Below are positions 28,427 through 36,255 of a stretch of 64,000 nucleotides of DNA, one piece after another. Position numbers and translations under genes: made by a program. Origin of the DNA: Sinorhizobium glycinis (GTDB lineage Bacteria > Pseudomonadota > Alphaproteobacteria > Rhizobiales > Rhizobiaceae); contig NZ_LPUX01000053.1 in the NCBI RefSeq assembly GCF_001651865.1, positions 1,178,001 through 1,242,000 on the forward strand. Reading direction: 5' to 3'. The notes below the pieces were generated by a model. It had not been told where the DNA came from, made no database searches, and saw only the letters and a list, made by a program, of their open reading frames with translations. Within the stretch, counting starts at the first letter, position 1. Each line of letters opens with the position of its first letter.

Positions 28427-28897
28427 CTACGGCGCCGCGCCGACCTGCGTCTTCGGGCTGTCAAGCAGGATGGTCGAGCGCAGCGTCTTGATTTCGGCGA
28501 TCTGCTCGAACTCGCTCCAGAGCAGGCGCTTGTAATCGGCGACATCGCTGACCGCGATCTTCAGCAGGAAGTCGAAATCGCCGGCGACCGTGTGGCATTC
28601 GACCACCTCCGGGATGCGCGACACCAGTTCGATGAACCGTTGCCCGACCTTGCTTGCGGTTCGCTCCAGCGTCACCTCGACAAAGGCCTGGAAGCCGATC
28701 CCCAGCGCCTTCGGGTCGACGAGGACCGTCTGGCGAATGACGCCGGTCGCGTAGAGTCGTGCCAGCCGCCGCGACAGCGGCGCCGGCGACAGGCCCACCC
28801 TGGCGGCAAGCTCGTTGTTGCTCCGAGACGCATCTTCGACCAGCAGCCTGATGATCCGCCGGTCGGTCGCATCGAGTTCCGTTCGTTCGGTTTCCAA
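28427..28897 (-). CDS. Lrp/AsnC family transcriptional regulator
   Basis: 156 residues: N-terminal winged helix (LDATDRRIIRLLVEDASRSN, ELAARVGLSPAPLSRRLARL) and C-terminal RAM ligand domain with VVECHTVAGDFDFLLKIAVSD. The start is probably TTG 28897, giving the usual Lrp length; the open frame continues to 29191 without homology-like sequence. It is divergent from the aromatic aminotransferase over about 210 bases and likely senses an amino acid to control it, as Lrp-type regulators next to catabolic genes do. Confidence 0.9.
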   Translation of the reverse strand: METERTELDATDRRIIRLLVEDASRSNNELAARVGLSPAPLSRRLARLYATGVIRQTVLVDPKALGIGFQAFVEVTLERTASKVGQRFIELVSRIPEVVECHTVAGDFDFLLKIAVSDVADYKRLLWSEFEQIAEIKTLRSTILLDSPKTQVGAAP

Positions 28898-29108
28898 TGA
28901 ACACCTGGCTTTCAGCAAAATTAATGCAGTGACTGCGCGTTCTACCGCAATAACATGTATTAACATCACCAAAAACAGGCAAATACATTGTCGAATTTGC
29001 GCCGGCCTTGTTCTACAGAGGAACCCGGCAAGCCACTGAAGCGGCTTGCCTTTCGGCCGCCCCAAGACGACTATCGATCGATTTCTCCGTTCCAAAGGGA
29101 TTTCCAGC

Positions 29109-30278
29109 ATGTTCGACGCCCTCGCCCGCCAACCCGACGATCCGTTGCTGGCCCTGATCGGCCTCTTCCGCAAGGACGAACGCCCCGGCAAGGTGGATCT
29201 CGGCGTCGGCGTCTATCGCGACGAAACCGGGCGCACGCCGATCTTCCGGGCCGTCAAGGCGGCAGAACAGCGGCTCCTCGAAACGCAGGACACCAAGGCC
29301 TATGTCGGCCCCGAGGGAGACCTGGTGTTCCTCGATCATCTCTGGCGCCTCGTCGGCGGCGACACGGTCGAGCGCAACCATGTTGCCGGCGTGCAGACGC
29401 CCGGCGGCTCCGGCGCGTTGCGCCTGGCGGCGGATCTGATCTACCGCATGGGCGGCCGAAAGATCTGGCTCGGCCTGCCGAGCTGGCCGAACCATGCACC
29501 GGTCTTCAAGGCGGCCGGGCTTGAGATCGCCACCTACGACTTCTTCGACATCCCGTCCCAGTCGGTCCTCTTCGACAATGTCGTCAGCGCGCTCGAAGGG
29601 GCCGCCGCCGGCGATGCGGTGCTCCTGCATGCGAGCTGCCACAACCCGACCGGCGGCGTCCTCACCGAGCCTCAATGGATGGAGATCGCGGCGCTCGTCG
29701 CCGAGCGCGGCCTGCTGCCGCTCGTCGATCTCGCCTATCAGGGTTTCGGCCGCGGCCTCGAGCAGGACGTCTCCGGCCTCAGGCACCTCTTGACCGTCGT
29801 TCCGGAAGCGCTTGTGGCGGTTTCCTGCTCGAAATCCTTCGGGCTTTATCGCGAGCGCACCGGTGCGATCTTCGGCGTCACCCCATCGACTTCATCCGCC
29901 GACACGGTGCGCTCCAATCTCGCCGGCCTCGCCCGCACCAGTTACTCCATGCCGCCGGACCATGGCGCGGCGGTCGTCCGCACGATTCTGGCCGATCCCG
30001 AACTTGCCCGCGACTGGGCCGAGGAATTGGAAGGCATGCGGCTGCGCATGAGCGGCATCCGCCGGGCGCTCGCCGACGGCCTCAGGAGCCGCTGGCAGAG
30101 CTTGGGCGCGATATCGACCCAGGAAGGGATGTTCTCGATGCTTCCGCTCACCGAAGCGGAGGTGATGCGGCTCAGGACCGAGCACGGCATCTACATGCCG
30201 GGCTCCGGCCGCATCAACATCGCCGGGCTGAAGACCGCTGAGGTCGCTGACGTCATCCAGAAATTCACGAGCCTCTGA
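29109..30278 (+). CDS. tatA: Aromatic amino acid aminotransferase (TatA-like)
   Basis: 389-residue class I PLP enzyme of the aspartate/tyrosine aminotransferase subgroup Ib. Starts MFDALARQPDDPLLALIGLF. PLP-contact pieces: GGSGALR, HNPTG in ASCHNPTGG, DLAYQGFG and the Schiff-base lysine K242 in VSCSKSFGLYRER. The final RINIAGL carries the substrate-carboxylate arginine. Length equals the Sinorhizobium tyrosine aminotransferase as I recall it. Likely interconverts Tyr/Phe/Trp or Asp with keto acids. Divergent Lrp gene suggests amino-acid control. Confidence 0.9.
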   Translation: MFDALARQPDDPLLALIGLFRKDERPGKVDLGVGVYRDETGRTPIFRAVKAAEQRLLETQDTKAYVGPEGDLVFLDHLWRLVGGDTVERNHVAGVQTPGGSGALRLAADLIYRMGGRKIWLGLPSWPNHAPVFKAAGLEIATYDFFDIPSQSVLFDNVVSALEGAAAGDAVLLHASCHNPTGGVLTEPQWMEIAALVAERGLLPLVDLAYQGFGRGLEQDVSGLRHLLTVVPEALVAVSCSKSFGLYRERTGAIFGVTPSTSSADTVRSNLAGLARTSYSMPPDHGAAVVRTILADPELARDWAEELEGMRLRMSGIRRALADGLRSRWQSLGAISTQEGMFSMLPLTEAEVMRLRTEHGIYMPGSGRINIAGLKTAEVADVIQKFTSL

Positions 30279-30291
30279 TCGGACCGCCCGC

Positions 30292-30921
30292 ATGACAGCC
30301 GACGGAGAAACCGGCGCAGCTACGGTCGAACGCCACAAGCTCTACGAGGACGTGCTCGCCATCCTGACGGGCACGCTGATCGTTTCCCTCGGGGTGGTGA
30401 TCTACAGCAAGGCGGTGCTCTTGACGGGCAGCACCGCCGGGCTGGCCCTGCTTCTGCAATATGCGACCGGCACCAGCTTCTGGCTGATGTTCTCGCTCGT
30501 CAACCTGCCCTTCTACATATTGGCGATCAAGCGGCTCGGCTGGCTCTTCACGCTGCGCACCTTCCTCGCCGTCAGCCTCGTCTCGCTTTTCTCGCGTCTC
30601 ACGGCGCAATGGGTGGAGTTCGCGCGGCTCGAGCCGATCTATGCCGCGGTCGTCGGCGGCGGGTTGATGGGCATGGGTCTGCTCGTGCTCTTCCGCCATC
30701 GCACCGGGCTCGGCGGCATCAATATCCTGGCGATCTACCTGCAGGAGAAGAGCGGCATCCGCGCCGGCTATTTCCAGCTTGCGGTCGACCTGGCGATCCT
30801 CAGCGCTGCCTTCTTCGTGTTGCCACCCGCCAATTTGATGCTCTCGGTCGTCGGGGCGACCGTCGTCAACATGATGCTGGCGATCAATCACAAGCCCGGA
30901 CGCTATGTCGGCGTGACCTGA
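30292..30921 (+). CDS. YitT family membrane protein
   Basis: 209 residues with five hydrophobic segments; LTGSTAGLALLLQYATG and FRHRTGLGGINILAIYLQ match the YitT family (DUF161 repeat). Starts 13 bases after tatA, so co-transcribed. Function unknown; possibly a small-molecule transporter. Confidence 0.83.
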   Translation: MTADGETGAATVERHKLYEDVLAILTGTLIVSLGVVIYSKAVLLTGSTAGLALLLQYATGTSFWLMFSLVNLPFYILAIKRLGWLFTLRTFLAVSLVSLFSRLTAQWVEFARLEPIYAAVVGGGLMGMGLLVLFRHRTGLGGINILAIYLQEKSGIRAGYFQLAVDLAILSAAFFVLPPANLMLSVVGATVVNMMLAINHKPGRYVGVT

Positions 30922-31003
30922 GATCGAGGTGGTCTTCCGTACTTTTCTCGGGCGCCGCGCGCAGTTATGTGTGATCCGTAATTGGCGAAAAAAGAATCGG
31001 GCA

Positions 31004-31354
31004 ATGGCGACCACGATCTACGGCATCAAGAACTGCGACACGATGAAGAAGGCGCGCGGCTGGCTCGACGGCCGCGGCACGGCCTACAGGTTCCACGACT
31101 ACAAGGCCGAGGGCATCGACCGGGCACGCCTCGAGCGCTGGTGCGCCGAGCTCGGCTGGGAAGCGGTTCTCAATCGACAGGGCATGACCTTCCGCAACCT
31201 GGCCGACGCGGAGAAACAGGATCTGACCGCCGACAAGGCGATCGCGCTGATGCTCAAGCAGCCGTCGATGATCAAGCGGCCGGTTCTGGAGAACGAAAGC
31301 AAGCTGCTGATCGGCTTTAAGCCGGAGCTCTACGAAGCCGAGTTCGGCGCATAG
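31004..31354 (+). CDS. ArsC/Spx/YffB-family thioredoxin-fold protein
   Basis: 116 residues: MATTIYGIKNCDTMKKARGW carries a single cysteine (C11) in the NCDTMKKA motif of the YffB group. IDRARLERWCAELGW and KPSMIKRPVLE-like KQPSMIKRPVLENESKL follow. True arsenate reductase activity is unlikely; YffB proteins are probably glutathione-dependent reductases. ATG 31004 was chosen at the conserved start over an upstream frame from 30929. Six bases before ybaK. Confidence 0.88.
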   Translation: MATTIYGIKNCDTMKKARGWLDGRGTAYRFHDYKAEGIDRARLERWCAELGWEAVLNRQGMTFRNLADAEKQDLTADKAIALMLKQPSMIKRPVLENESKLLIGFKPELYEAEFGA

Positions 31355-31360
31355 CTCCCC

Positions 31361-31834
31361 ATGTCCAGGACGACTCGCGCCACTCAAACGCTTACAAGGG
31401 CCGGCGTGCCCTTCACGGTACACAGCTACGACTACGACCCGGGCGCCGAACGCGTCGGATTGCAGGCGGCTGAAGCGCTCGGCGAGGACCCGTCGCGCGT
31501 CTTGAAGACGCTGATGGCGGAGGTGGACGGCAAGCCGGTCTGCTGCGTCGTGCCCTCCGACCGGGAAGTGAGCATGAAGAAGCTCGCCGCCGTCTTCGGC
31601 GGCAAGTCGGCAAACATGATGAAGCCGGCCGACGCCGAGCGGCTGACCGGCTATCACGTCGGCGGCATCAGCCCCTTCGGCCAGAAAAAGCTCGTGCCGA
31701 CGGCGATCGAGGAAGCCGCGCTCGGCGAGGCGCTGGTCTACATCAATGGCGGCCAGCGCGGCCTGCAGGTGCGGCTCGACCCGAAGGATGCGCAGGCCGT
31801 GCTCAAGGCGATCGCCGCCCCGCTGATCGCCTGA
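31361..31834 (+). CDS. ybaK: Cys-tRNA(Pro) deacylase YbaK
   Basis: 157-residue YbaK/ProX-type editing enzyme that hydrolyses Cys-tRNA(Pro) made in error by prolyl-tRNA synthetase. Seen: RVLKTLMAEVDGKPVCCVVP, the lysine-bearing DREVSMKKLAAVFGGKSANM, and GYHVGGISPFGQKK near residue 100. Read right after the ArsC-like gene and ending six bases before the convergent marR gene. Confidence 0.93.
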   Translation: MSRTTRATQTLTRAGVPFTVHSYDYDPGAERVGLQAAEALGEDPSRVLKTLMAEVDGKPVCCVVPSDREVSMKKLAAVFGGKSANMMKPADAERLTGYHVGGISPFGQKKLVPTAIEEAALGEALVYINGGQRGLQVRLDPKDAQAVLKAIAAPLIA

Positions 31835-31839
31835 CTACG

Positions 31840-32295
31840 TCAGAAGAGTTTCGAAAGTAGCGCGGCGAATGTCTTCGCCTCTTGCTCACTGAGCTTTGCG
31901 CCAACATGCGTCTCGATCGACCGCGAATAGGTCTCCCACATCAGCGCCCGCATCGCCCGCCCCGCGTCGGTGACGACGACCCAGCAGCCGCGGGCGTCCT
32001 CGTCATAGGCTTCGCGGCGCACCAGCCCCTCCTTTTCGAGCCGATCGATCAGCCGAGAGAGATTATACTGGGCAAGCAGCGTCCGGGCCTCGATTTCGAA
32101 CGGACGCAGCCGCCCGGCATCGGCCTTCACCAGTTCCCAGAGCACGTCGTACCAGCCGAGCGGTGGCAGGCCTGCCGTCTTGAAGTCCTTTTCGATGGCC
32201 GCAAGCACGCGCTGCTGCGCCCGCATGAGCCCTGTCCATGCCTCGGTGGTTGCCGCGGTCGGCGCGATTCGCTCTGATCGGTCCTCATCCACCAT
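31840..32295 (-). CDS. MarR family regulator of the divergent GST gene
   Basis: 151 residues with the winged helix LAQYNLSRLIDRLEKEGLVRREAYDEDARG, whose wing ends with the DxR pattern of MarR proteins. ATG 32295 lies inside an ATAGATG-N6-CATCTAT palindrome, a likely operator, which suggests autorepression. Divergent from a GST gene with overlapping control region, the usual MarR and target pair. Inducer unknown. Confidence 0.9.
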   Translation of the reverse strand: MVDEDRSERIAPTAATTEAWTGLMRAQQRVLAAIEKDFKTAGLPPLGWYDVLWELVKADAGRLRPFEIEARTLLAQYNLSRLIDRLEKEGLVRREAYDEDARGCWVVVTDAGRAMRALMWETYSRSIETHVGAKLSEQEAKTFAALLSKLF

Positions 32296-32313
32296 AGATG
32301 CAATTACATCTAT
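32294..32313. promoter_or_regulatory. Operator-like palindrome 1 between marR and GST
   Basis: ATAGATG / CATCTAT with a six-base centre, overlapping the marR start codon. A second related site, ATGCAGTTGCATCTA, lies at 32341-32355. Confidence 0.65.
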
Positions 32314-32314
32314 C

Positions 32315-32355
32315 TTGACGAATTTGGCAAGCCAATATATATGCAGTTGCATCTA
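32315..32355 (+). promoter_or_regulatory. Promoter and second operator of the GST gene
   Basis: TTGACG at 32315, 17 bases, then TATATG at 32338. The half-palindrome ATGCAGTTGCAT overlaps the -10 region, so a bound MarR would block it. Confidence 0.55.
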
Positions 32356-32379
32356 CTTTGACGAACAGCGGAGACCCCG

Positions 32380-33066
32380 ATGACCGCGCCCCTCACCCTG
32401 ATCAGCCATCATCTTTGCCCCTATGTGCAACGCGCCGCGATCACCCTTCACGAAAAGGACGTACCCTTCGAGCGCGTCTATATCGACCTTGCCAACAAGC
32501 CCGACTGGTTCCTGAAGATCTCGCCGCTCGGCAAGGTGCCGCTGCTCAGCATTCCGCAAGACAATGGCGAAGCGATCCTCTTTGAAAGCACGGTGATCTG
32601 CGAATACCTCGAAGAAACACAGCCCGGCCCGAAGCTACACCCGGCCGATCCTCTGACGAGGGCCCGCCACCGCGGCTGGTTGGAATTCGGCTCGTCCATC
32701 CTTGGCGATCTCTGGGTCTACGAGACCACGCAGGACGCCGAGACGCTCGAAGCCAAGCGGAACACGCTCAGGACGAAATTCGCGACCGTAGAGGCGGACC
32801 TCGGTCACGGCCCCTATTTTGCACGCGCGGGTTTCAGCCTGGTCGACGCCGTCTTCGCTCCGATCTTCCGCTATTTCGACGTCTTCGACACAATCGCTGA
32901 GCACGGCATCTTCGACGGACTGTCACGCGTCAGCGCTTGGCGCAACGCTTTGGCTGCGCGGCCGAGCGTTAAGGCAGCGGTCACCCACGACTATGCCTCG
33001 CGCCTGATGGCTTTTCTTGAGAAGCACGATGCGGTCTTGCTGAAGACAGGAAAGATCGCCGCTTGA
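32380..33066 (+). CDS. Glutathione S-transferase (omega/DHAR-like)
   Basis: 228 residues. Thioredoxin-fold start with HHLCPYVQRAAITLHEKDV, where CPYV holds a catalytic cysteine as in omega and dehydroascorbate-reductase GSTs. FLKISPLGKVPLL carries the cis-proline and LFESTVICEYLEET the gamma-glutamyl contact. C-terminal helical domain with FSLVDAVFAPIF. Control by the divergent MarR suggests induction by an electrophile, phenolic or oxidant. Better suited to reductase or dehalogenase-type work than to classical conjugation. Confidence 0.9.
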   Translation: MTAPLTLISHHLCPYVQRAAITLHEKDVPFERVYIDLANKPDWFLKISPLGKVPLLSIPQDNGEAILFESTVICEYLEETQPGPKLHPADPLTRARHRGWLEFGSSILGDLWVYETTQDAETLEAKRNTLRTKFATVEADLGHGPYFARAGFSLVDAVFAPIFRYFDVFDTIAEHGIFDGLSRVSAWRNALAARPSVKAAVTHDYASRLMAFLEKHDAVLLKTGKIAA

Positions 33067-33148
33067 TTGGTGGATCGCAAAGCCTTCTGTTTTTGCGGGA
33101 AGCGGTCTACAACGGGCCACCCGCAAAATATCGCGAGAAGGAGCAGCC

Positions 33149-34405
33149 ATGAACGCCCCCCTCCAGTCGGCCAGAAATCCCGTCGATGCCGCCAAGCTCG
33201 AAAAACTCGCCGAGGTCGCCGTCAAGGTCGGCCTGCAATTGCAGCGCGGCCAGGACCTGGTGGTGACCGCGCCGATCGCCGCGCTGCCGCTTGTGCGGCT
33301 GATCACCCGGCATGCCTACAAGGCTGGCGCCGGTCTGGTGACGACCTTCTATGCCGACGAGGAGGCGACGCTTGCCCGCTACGCGCATGCGCCGGACGAG
33401 AGTTTCGACCGGGCAAGCGACTGGCTCTACGAGGGCATGGCGAAGGCCTTCGCGCGCGGCGCGGCGCGCCTCGCGATCGCGGGCGACAATCCGATGCTGC
33501 TCTCGTCCGAGGACCCGCAGAAAGTCGCCCGCGCCAACAGGGCGAATTCGATCGCCTACAAGCCGGCGCTCGAGAAGATCTCCAATTTCGACATCAACTG
33601 GAACATCGTCTCCTATCCGAACCCGTCCTGGGCAAAGCAGGTCTTTCCGGACGATCCGGAGGCGATCGCCGTCGAGAAGCTGGCGAACGCCATCTTCGCC
33701 GCCTCCCGCGTCGACGTCGACGACCCGATCGGCGCCTGGAGCGAGCACAACGCCAATCTCCGCCGGCGTTCGGCCTGGCTCAACGAGGAGCGTTTTGCGG
33801 CGCTGCATTTCACCGGGCCGGGTACCGACCTGACGGTCGGACTTGCGGATGGGCACGAATGGCACGGCGGCGCCTCGACCGCCAAGAACGGCATCACCTG
33901 CAATCCCAATATCCCGACCGAGGAGGTCTTCACGACGCCGCACGCGCTGCGCGTCGAGGGGCATGTATCGAGCACCAAGCCGCTGTCGCACCAGGGCACG
34001 CTGATCGACGATATCCAGGTGCGCTTCGAGGCTGGCCGCATCGTCGAGGCGAAGGCGTCGCGGGGCGAGGAAGTGCTGAAGAAGGTGCTCGACACCGACG
34101 AGGGCGCCCGCCGGCTCGGCGAAGTGGCGCTGGTGCCGCATTCCTCGCCGATCTCGGCCTCCGGCATCCTCTTCTACAACACGCTTTTCGACGAGAACGC
34201 ATCCTGCCACATCGCGCTCGGCCAGTGCTATTCGAAGTGCTTCCTCGACGGCGCCAGCCTCAGCGAGGAACAGGTCCGCGCCCAGGGCGGCAATTCCAGC
34301 CTCATCCACATCGACTGGATGATCGGCTCCGGCGAGGTCGACATCGACGGTCTGCGCGCCGACGGCAGCCGTGTGCCGGTGATGCGCCAGGGCGAGTGGG
34401 CGTGA
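33149..34405 (+). CDS. M29-family aminopeptidase (AmpS/PepS type)
   Basis: 418-residue thermophilic-type aminopeptidase of family M29, a cytoplasmic two-metal enzyme. Metal-site stretches seen: FTGPGTDLTVGL; NIPTEEVFTTPH with two Glu and a His; LGEVALVPHSSPIS; FYNTLFDENASCHIALG; and HIDWMIGS near the end. GAGAAGGAGCAGCC precedes the ATG. It stands alone between the GST and a family A repeat. Broad removal of N-terminal residues from peptides is expected. Confidence 0.92.
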   Translation: MNAPLQSARNPVDAAKLEKLAEVAVKVGLQLQRGQDLVVTAPIAALPLVRLITRHAYKAGAGLVTTFYADEEATLARYAHAPDESFDRASDWLYEGMAKAFARGAARLAIAGDNPMLLSSEDPQKVARANRANSIAYKPALEKISNFDINWNIVSYPNPSWAKQVFPDDPEAIAVEKLANAIFAASRVDVDDPIGAWSEHNANLRRRSAWLNEERFAALHFTGPGTDLTVGLADGHEWHGGASTAKNGITCNPNIPTEEVFTTPHALRVEGHVSSTKPLSHQGTLIDDIQVRFEAGRIVEAKASRGEEVLKKVLDTDEGARRLGEVALVPHSSPISASGILFYNTLFDENASCHIALGQCYSKCFLDGASLSEEQVRAQGGNSSLIHIDWMIGSGEVDIDGLRADGSRVPVMRQGEWA

Positions 34406-34427
34406 TAATCTTGCGGCGCTTGCGTGG

Positions 34428-34542
34428 GCCCCTCATCCGGCCTGCCGGCCACCTTCTCCCCGCAGGCGGGGCGAAGGGGACTCGCGGCGACCGCTAAAAG
34501 TCCCCTCTCCCCGCGAGCGGGGAGAGGGCTAGGGTGAGGGGC
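34428..34542. repeat. Palindromic repeat, family A, copy 4
   Basis: GCCCCTCATCCGGCCTGCCG at one end, GGGCTAGGGTGAGGGGC at the other, two CTCCCCG-type hairpins. Lies between convergent aminopeptidase and EamA genes. Confidence 0.92.
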
Positions 34543-34558
34543 ATTCCGCCTCGTCCCA

Positions 34559-35434
34559 TTAAGCCCGAGCGGGTGCGCCGCGCCGCACCATCTGCGCCTG
34601 CTGGCTCATCCAGACGCTGGCAAACACGACGACGATCCCGAACACCTGCGTCACCGTCAGCTGCTGGCCAAGCACGCCCCAGCCAAGCAGGATCGCCACC
34701 ACCGGGCTCAGAAAGCCGAGCGGCGCCACCTGGGACGGCTCCAGCCGCGAGAGGCCGCGGAACCACAGAAGATAGGTGAAGGCGGCGCCGATCAGGCCGA
34801 GATAGGCGAAGCCCATCAGGTTGGATGCGGTAAGCGCCGGCAGCGACGGCTCGAAGAAGAGCGCGACCGGCACCAGCAACAGGCCACCGGCGGCCAATTG
34901 CCATGCGGTGAAGGTGAGCGGGGACACCGGCGGTGCCCAGTGACGGCTGAGCACCGTACCGAACGCCATGGAGACGGCGCCCGCGAGGCCCGCCGCGACG
35001 CCGAGCGGATCGAGGGCAGCTCCAGGCGTCAGCACCAGCAGCGCCACCCCGGCCATGCCGGCAAGACCGGCGATAACGCTCAACGTCTTGACCGGCGAAC
35101 CAAGGACGACACGCGACAGCACCACGACGACCAGCGGCTGGATGGCGCCGACAGTGGCGGCGACGCCGCCCGGAAGGCGATAGGCGGAGACGAACAGCAT
35201 CGCCCAGAAGAACGCGAAGTTCAACGCGCCGAGCAGGAAGCTGCGCGCCCACCAGATGCCCTTCGGCACTTGCCGCACGACGAGCAGCAGCAGGAGGCCG
35301 GCAGGCAGGGCTCTGAGCATCGCCACCGTCAGCGGATAGCCGGCAGGCAGCAATTCGGTGGTAACCAGATAGGTACTTCCCCAGATCGCCGGGGCTATGG
35401 CCGTGAAGGCAAGGTCCAGGTTTGTCGTTCGCAT
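34559..35434 (-). CDS. EamA/DMT family exporter
   Basis: 291 residues with ten hydrophobic segments in two EamA repeats (AIAPAIWGSTYLVTTELLP in the first, LSPVVAILLGWGVLG near the end). A drug/metabolite transporter; such proteins export amino acids, metabolites or drugs. Divergent from a MarR gene with two palindromes between them, so expression is probably released by a MarR ligand which may be the exported compound. Confidence 0.9.
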   Translation of the reverse strand: MRTTNLDLAFTAIAPAIWGSTYLVTTELLPAGYPLTVAMLRALPAGLLLLLVVRQVPKGIWWARSFLLGALNFAFFWAMLFVSAYRLPGGVAATVGAIQPLVVVVLSRVVLGSPVKTLSVIAGLAGMAGVALLVLTPGAALDPLGVAAGLAGAVSMAFGTVLSRHWAPPVSPLTFTAWQLAAGGLLLVPVALFFEPSLPALTASNLMGFAYLGLIGAAFTYLLWFRGLSRLEPSQVAPLGFLSPVVAILLGWGVLGQQLTVTQVFGIVVVFASVWMSQQAQMVRRGAPARA

Positions 35435-35450
35435 TTTCTTTGCCTCAAGA

Positions 35451-35498
35451 ATCTTGATGTCAAGACAACTGTAGCGCAGTTTATCTTGACGTCAAGAT
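35451..35498. promoter_or_regulatory. Twin MarR operators between eamA and marR
   Basis: ATCTTGATGTCAAGAC at 35451-35466 and the perfect palindrome ATCTTGACGTCAAGAT at 35483-35498. The centres are 32 bases apart, three helical turns, so two dimers could bind the same face. Confidence 0.75.
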
Positions 35499-35553
35499 AC
35501 CGGCATATTAAAGCCATAACGAAGGCGCGGAGCCGCTCCGCTGGAGGCCATGG

Positions 35554-36057
35554 GTGGACATGAAACACAGCGACGAGGATCACGTGGACAGGATCCTGGC
35601 CCAGTGGCGCAGGGAGCGGCCGGATCTGGACATCTCCGCCATGGGTCCCCTCGGCCGCCTGGCGCGGCTCCGGGCCCATGTCGCCCGGGAGCAGGAAACG
35701 GTCTTCGCCGAGCACGACCTCACATCGGCAAGTTTCGACGTGCTGGCGACGCTCCGCCGCTCCGGCCCTCCCTTTCAACTTTCCCCCGGCGAACTGCTTG
35801 CAGCAACGATGGTGACCTCCGGCACCATGACCAACCGCATCGACCAGCTCGAAAGAGCAGGTCTCGTCGAGCGCCTGGACAATCCCGAAGACCGGCGCGG
35901 CGTCATCATCGCGTTGACGCCGAAGGGCCTGAAGCGCATTGACGCCGCGGCGGCCGCCCACGTCGCCAACCAGCAGCGCCTGATCGCTGGCCTTGAGCCG
36001 GAGGAGCGGGAGGCGCTAAACGCGCTGCTCAGGAAATTCCTCGCTGCATTCGAATGA
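35554..36057 (+). CDS. MarR family regulator of the divergent EamA gene
   Basis: 167 residues; winged helix with LTSASFDVLATLRRSGPPFQ, MVTSGTMTNRIDQLERAGLV and the wing ERLDNPEDRRG. GTG 35554 is favoured because GGAGG lies six bases upstream; the ATG at 35560 is the alternative. Controls itself and the divergent exporter through the twin palindromes, by inference. Confidence 0.9.
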   Translation: MDMKHSDEDHVDRILAQWRRERPDLDISAMGPLGRLARLRAHVAREQETVFAEHDLTSASFDVLATLRRSGPPFQLSPGELLAATMVTSGTMTNRIDQLERAGLVERLDNPEDRRGVIIALTPKGLKRIDAAAAAHVANQQRLIAGLEPEEREALNALLRKFLAAFE

Positions 36058-36076
36058 GCTGATCAGATGCGGCTCA

Positions 36077-36169
36077 CTACTGCATGTTGCTTAAATCGTA
36101 GCCGGTTTAAAAGGATAAAAACGTGCAGCGATTCAAGGTGCTGCAGCGTCCGTTGTGCGTCTGAAAAAC
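36077..36169. repeat. RIME1-like element, truncated by RIME2
   Basis: CTACTGCATG, a decayed palindrome, spacer CGATTCAAGGTGCTGCAGCG and CGTCTGAAAAACG. The last arm is missing where the RIME2-like element begins. Confidence 0.8.
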
Positions 36170-36255
36170 GGGTTCACGCGACGCGCTTTAGGTCTTTGTT
36201 CTTTATGCATGTCGTTGTCCCAGAACCGCTGCACACTTTCGGGCGACATGCATTA
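36170..36255. repeat. RIME2-like element
   Basis: GCGACGCGCTTTAGG, then ATGCATGTCGTTGTCCCAG, ACCGCTGCACACTTTCGG, ending CGACATGCATTA. Same parts as the copy at 53248. The terminal TTA is the xseA stop codon read on the minus strand. Confidence 0.85.
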
